DNA from: Saccharum officinarum
Lineage: Eukaryota; Streptophyta; Magnoliopsida; Poales; Poaceae
Reading direction: 5' to 3'
DNA length: 64,000 nt
Assembly: GCA_020631735.1 (NCBI GenBank)
Contig: CM036170.1
Location: forward strand, 71,749,737-71,813,736
Both the position numbers and the translations under genes were made by a program. Of this stretch, positions 59,088 through 64,000 are shown one piece after another (the stretch's first letter is position 1; every line of letters begins with the position of its first letter). The notes below the pieces were generated by a model. That model saw only the letters and a list, made by a program, of their open reading frames with translations. It made no database searches and was not told the origin of the DNA.

Positions 59088-60560
59088 GGAAGTATCTATT
59101 CACATTACTGCAGCCACTGGGTACATAATCGGTGAGAACTTTAGAGCGAAGCTAGTATCACGTTCTTTCTGCTCGCTTTTCGCATTTACCACTACGAGTA
59201 CTTACTACCTGAAACCGAGAGCAATTAGACTCGGAGTCACCAAGAATAACGAGTTGCAGTTATGTGCACTCCTACTTCTACAGTAATAAGTCATCAACAA
59301 CAACCACAGGACCAAAGCAGAGAGAATGTGGGTGTTCTTTCAGTCGGCCGGTGCGGTGCCGGTACAATCATTATCCTTCTGGTGCAGAATTTCCTCCTTG
59401 ATAATTGGTTTTTTAAAACAAAAAAAAACATCTCTAATTGTTTTGAACAAAAGGGAAAGGACCTGCTTCCACAACTACCGCGCCTGTGAATCATCGCTTT
59501 CTGATGTCCTGTCCGAGGAAGGTGCGCCTAACACACCCTCCAGACGGTTAACTGACGATCTTCCGTGGATCTTTGCTGAGTGGCCTGTCTTGTAGTCTTC
59601 TAACTGTTCGTTAACACACCCTCCAGACCTTTTGTTTTACCTCATTTCTCAGTAGAGCGTCACGTCACCCCAAACTTCTCTGAATTTTTTTTTCTATGGT
59701 GTTGGTTTCTGCTAGCATCTGACTTGGCGCAGGTTTTATCGATCACCAAGATGAACTTCTGGGGGTCAGATTCGTTAAAAAAAACGAAAAACTTCTGGGG
59801 GTCAAACATGATGGCATCAGGCACACTCGCTAGTAGTACTACACTCCTTACCTACGACCGTCGACCCGTCGTTAGGTGGGCTTGTCACTACTCACTTGTC
59901 AGCGTCGATTAACGAAGCCACTTTATTTCTCGAAAAGTTTCATGGCAATTCCCGGCAAGGGCCGTCGTCGTTTCTATTGCGTACATACAAGTACAGTTCC
60001 ATTGCATCGGCTGTGTAGGGCAGTACTAACTCTGATGGATCGCAGCTACTAATGGCAGCACCTAGTGAGTAGTGATTGGCTTTGCTCTGGAAAAAATTGC
60101 AGGGGAACAAAAAAAAAAGACACTCGTAGTGGCAGTGCTCTTTCCAACATACTACTTGAAACGCAGTTAACATATGTAGCACGCATCACGTGATCAAAAG
60201 TACCAGGTGGTATTGCTTGCTACACTTAAAGCCCGCTTTTACGTTTGAGAAGTAAGTTTACAAGGAAGTGCTAGTAACGGCAGAATGCCTGCAGCCGGAT
60301 CAAAAAAAAAGCTATCAGCGCTCAAACAGAAAGTTGCTTGGAGATCTGGCTGGCTTGTGTTGAATGTTTAAGCTATCGTGCCGCGGCAAAGAGAAAGCGG
60401 CCATAGTGCTCCCCTCCCCCTAATGAAAGACCGTCCGGAAGCTTTGCTCAAGCATGGCCACACGCCCGCCCACACGGCCCACACCGCCACAGCACAGCAG
60501 GTTGAAACAAGTTTAACTTTAGCGAGGTACTGCCAAGGTTTGTGTACTCATGTATAGGCG
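59088..60560. other. Intergenic DNA
   Basis: No supportable gene. A small direct repeat AACTTCTGGGGGTCA occurs at about 59754 and 59790. Frames do not exceed 90 codons. Confidence 0.55.
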
Positions 60561-62134
60561 AGGCGATTGTCCGCGCTCGCCATGACGCCATGTACTGGTT
60601 GCCACTCGGCCAAACTCCTATCGTTGGTGATCAATCATTGCTTGCACCAAAACGGAGAAGAACAACGCGCGCTAGAGGCGAGTAGTGCCGATGCGTACCC
60701 ACGGGCCGCGGGCACCTCTCAGCGCGTATGGAATCTGGATCCGGCGCGATTGGTAGCCGCCCGGCCCGACCGGCCCGCGCGCCGCGGACGCGGAGCATGG
60801 CCCTCGGTCTGGTCCCCTACCTGCACAGCACGGCACCCGGCAAGGCAGATCACGGAAAAGTGGCGTACGTGACGCGGGGGACGGGACGGGGGCTCCAGTG
60901 CGGGCGGTGCCGAGCGCTCTCTCTCCCTCTCCCTCCAGGCTGGGGTGTGTGGTCGATGCCGAGCGGTGAGTGGGGTGAGGGGCGGTGCCGGTTAATAATT
61001 TGGGGCTCCCCGGGCGGGCACAGTGATGAGGCCTGAAAAAGTTGTGTTGGGTCATTGGGTGGGGGGCGGCGGGGGTGCCCGTGGTGCCGCCGAGGCCGAG
61101 CGGTGGGTTTGGGTGCGGGAGGCGGGGAGCGGTGGGGTGGACAGTGGACTCACCTCTCGCGCTTTTCCCTCATCGCATTCTGCACCCGACCACCCACCGC
61201 GCGCGATCGCCCCACCGCGGGGATCGTGTTGCGAATTGCGAGGGAGGAGCTGGGGCCTGCTGGGCCCGGCGGGTGGCGTCCGCGCGGCCCCTCCACGTCA
61301 GTTGGCTTTTCCTGAAGGCCCATTGGAACAGGGGCCCCCGTCGCTCGGCCGCTAGGGGGCAGGGGCTCCACGCGGACTCCTCTCGCAGTCTCGCTTTTTC
61401 CCTAGTTGAAAAGCAACGTCCCCACCGCGTTTATACCGATGGATTTGGAAAATGGTGATTGGCTTTTGGCAACAGCTACGCAGGGAAAAGACGAACCCTG
61501 TGATCACAAACCATCGTTGAACGGAACTGAATCCATAAGGATGCATTTGCGTGGGCAAAAGCTTATACCACATAGATTTTCGTAGCATGGTACGTTTGCG
61601 ACTGTCTGCAACCAAATATGATTTGAACCTACCACATGTCAATGGTCAAAGCCAAAGGCGCTGTATAATTAGCTTGTTCTACTAACATAAATATACTCAA
61701 TTTTCGATGACCATTTTTTGAAACATTCAAGCACTTAAATAAACCGAGCTTAATAATGGCAAAATTGGTCATCAAGCAAACAGGTGTCGCCGGGGTGACA
61801 GAATCTGATGGGCTTAACTATACTGTACTGCCTGTCTACACATGGGCCAACCGCCGGGCTGAAACGCAACTGCGGCAACCTTTTTATGCGGACGCGCAAC
61901 AGCTGCGATCCGTGCGCCTCTCTCTTTAATCCTCTCTCGCTGCCTGCCTGCCTGCCTCCTCGTCCGTCTCGCCCGGTCCTCTCACTCGAAGAAGACTCCT
62001 CTCGCTTCGCTTCGCTTCCAAGTTCACCCCAATGGCGACGCAACCGCTTACATCACCGCGCCGCGTGCCAAGCGCTTGAGCGAGAAGACCGAGACCCAGA
62101 GCACCCACCCACCAACCGCGCGCCTTCGCGGTGC
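60561..62134 (+). promoter_or_regulatory. GC-rich upstream region of the LisH gene
   Basis: 60700-61400 is strongly GC- and CpG-rich, then 61400-61860 returns to average composition. Just upstream of the ATG lies a pyrimidine-rich leader (CTCTCTCTTTAATCCTCTCT and GCCTGCCTGCC repeats, about 61915-61990), typical of a grass 5' untranslated region. A weak TATA-like TTTTTATG sits at 61880. Frames of up to 138 codons in the GC island have no recognisable domain and run in several overlapping frames, so I treat them as compositional. Confidence 0.45.
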
Positions 62135-63329
62135 ATGGCGGCGCCGGGGCTGGACCAGGTGATGGCGTTCCTCACCGACCACGGCTTCGCCGGCGCGGCC
62201 TCCGCGCTCCGTGACGACGTCCTTGCACGCACCGCCGCCGGGGACGGAAGCCACGCCGCCGCATTAGATCTCCATCTCCCGCCGCTCCGGATGCCCGCCT
62301 CCGCCGCCGGTGCCGGCGCTGGCACGCCGGCGCCCGCGAGCCCCGGTTCCAGCTCCGGCTCGGCGTCCTCGTCAGCTTTCGTCAGCATGCGCTCCACGCC
62401 CTCAGGTACCCAAGGCACGAGGCATTTTTGTCGATAGCTTTAAACCCTCTTCTCCTTGCTTTCCGTGGGCGTATCACACAATCTCGATCTGTGCGCCGAT
62501 ATTTCCGCGGCTATATGGCTTCGGGGGCCAATTCGTCGCTGATGGTTGGATTAGCGCGTGTATTTTTTCTGTGGCGATGAACTGTATAGCATAAACGATC
62601 TTCGATTTTGTAGCAGAGTTTGTTAAACCTCTCCGCCACTTTAATTTCCGTCTCTGCGCTTGGTTCAGTGTTCAGTGCCGAATTTCTGCACATTTTACCA
62701 ATTCTGAACGAAAATTCTTTATTGTTTTGCTGATTATAGGGTTGTTGAATCCGTATGGACTTTGGTCGCCGCGGCATTCGCAGTCGGACTCGTCTTCATC
62801 GGAGATGGAGTTTGGTACAGCGCGCCAGTACGACTCCACCGACCTCTTCTTCCAAGAGGACTGGCTCTATGACGATCACCTCTTCCCGAGCAAGCTGGAC
62901 GATGAGGATGACGAAGGCAAAGAGGAGGACAAGTTTGTGCTGGATGCTCAGGATGGCTCAGAGCAGGTAGAGATAGGCAAGCTTGGTGCAGGCCATAACC
63001 ACCGTCATGAACACATCGGTGGTGACGAATGTGAGGGTTGCGCTGAGGTGTACACATGCTCATCGCCACTCTGTGGTTGCTGTGGAGGGGGACTCAAGAA
63101 TGACGGGCTTGATGTGGCAAGGAGCTCAAGCTCCACTGTGTACGGGAGATACCAGATCATGGATGACCAGACAGAGATACTGGATGATTGTGTGCAGGAT
63201 GGGTTTCAATTGAAGCAGGGTGGAGATATTATGTTCGAATGCGGTATGCCGAGGGGAGATGATGATTCAGAGCTGAGTGTTGTGGAGAAGGAGCTTCAAA
63301 TGCTCAGTTCATTTGATACTGATGCTGTT
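62135..63329 (+). CDS. LisH-domain protein, N-terminal part, likely plant DYRK-type kinase (partial)
   Basis: Exon 1 (62135-62405) and exon 2 (62740-63329) join across a 334-nt GT-AG intron to give 287 residues; the donor GTGAGT at 63330 leads beyond the window. Residues 4-30 (LDQVMAFLTDHGFAGAASAL and onward) form a LisH dimerisation motif. An Ala/Ser/Pro-rich linker follows, then the segment NPYGLWSPRHSQSD, acidic stretches and a Cys-rich patch (residues about 190-215). This order matches, in my recollection, the long N-terminus of the plant-specific DYRK family of dual-specificity Ser/Thr kinases, whose kinase domain would lie in later exons not seen here. The ATG is favoured because the LisH begins directly after it and the upstream in-frame extension is low complexity. 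Function is inferred; the kinase domain is not visible. Confidence 0.65.
62406..62739 (+). other. Intron 1 of the LisH gene
   Basis: 334 nt, donor CAG|GTACCC and acceptor TTATAG|G, keeping frame between Ser-90 and the following Gly. Confidence 0.8.
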
Positions 63330-64000
63330 GTGAGTAAGTTCTTCTCAAGCCTTCCACTAGAGTTCATCTCTTCACCTAGTAGTACTCCTTATTTATTTAT
63401 TTGAGTGGGTGGCTAGCCGCACAGCGTATAGTTTGTCCATTATAACCCACTTTACGGCCAAAGATAATGTGCATTTATTTATTGAATTTAATGTAGGTGG
63501 AAAAGGGGAATAAATAATAACAATGAAGAGGTTAGATTTTGCGGAGTTGCCTTGTGAAAGCTAAATCTCTGTTGCAATTTGTTTGATGTGTAGTTTAATA
63601 AATGGAGAGGGAAATGTTATACTAGACGCTAGTAACATTTTTATGTAATATTTACAGTTCCTCAGTACGGTTACCATTTTACGATTATGTTTCTCATGGA
63701 TTATCTCTAGAAATTCTAAAGAAGCAGAGTTTGTCGATGCTGATAAACGATGTTCTGCATTTTAGAACCTAGCTTTGATTAAACAATTGCTATATACAAT
63801 CAGGGCCTTAAAAACACACCTTTCAAATATGATGGTCTTGTTTTTAACATATTTTGCATTGTAGCCAGGTCCAACCTACTATTTGGTCAATCATATTAAA
63901 ATAATGTTAGTCCATCTTTATATTTGCGAATAATTTAGTATCAGTTGTCCATTTGTCCTGGTCATTGTTAGAGGCTATCTTTTGCTTATGTGCTGGTCTA
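63330..64000 (+). other. Start of intron 2 of the LisH gene, to the window end
   Basis: AT-rich DNA after a GTGAGT donor. No further exon could be recognised before the window ends. Confidence 0.6.

Noticed and set aside
60567..61458. Open frames up to 138 codons in the GC island upstream of the LisH gene
   Set aside because: Several overlap in different frames, with no splice logic, no domain and low-complexity composition.

Overview
This is nuclear DNA of a large-genome grass, most likely an Andropogoneae panicoid (sorghum / sugarcane / Miscanthus / maize group). Support comes from GT-AG introns, GC-rich first exons, and a repeat complement typical of that tribe: a CACTA element with TTTGCCGAGTGCC subterminal motifs, a SIRE/Maximus-type copia element, a Tat-type gypsy element with an antisense gene, and many Stowaway, Tourist and hAT-like MITEs. 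The tribe is an inference from repeat style; no database was searched.

Layout. 1-1409: featureless intergenic DNA. 1413-14028: a complete but dead CACTA transposon (target duplication AAG) with a TNP2-type transposase and a second transposase gene, both carrying stops. The TNP2 gene is split by a 3.9-kb solo-LTR-like insertion at 3493-7419. 14032-17350: intergenic with Stowaway MITEs. 17352-21324: an intact three-exon 2-oxoglutarate/Fe(II) dioxygenase gene closely resembling jasmonate-induced oxygenases (JOX). 21325-25677: intergenic with weak repeat remnants. 25687-53871: a nest of four elements. A 1.4-kb Mutator-like foldback element (9-bp target duplication) was entered by a minus-strand copia element (26767-53525, duplication ATACG). 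That copia element was hit twice, by a minus-strand Tat gypsy element (32157-44251, duplication CTCGC) and by a solo copia-type LTR within its own 3' LTR (28036-29354, duplication GCACC). 53881-61500: MITE-dense intergenic DNA. 62135-64000: the first two exons of a LisH-domain gene resembling the N-terminus of plant DYRK-type kinases; it runs off the window.

Only two ordinary host genes can be supported (JOX-like and the partial LisH/kinase-like gene). Everything else with coding capacity belongs to transposable elements, and most of those genes are broken. The breaks are dominated by stops that C-to-T changes would produce, as expected for methylated, silenced DNA. Every major element boundary is supported by a target-site duplication, so the order of events can be read directly. 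Points worth a second look are an 804-codon extra ORF in the copia element that has seven stops but no indel, the antisense gene kept by a Tat element that lost its reverse transcriptase, and a GACCGGACGCG repeat family shared by three separate locations in the copia nest.
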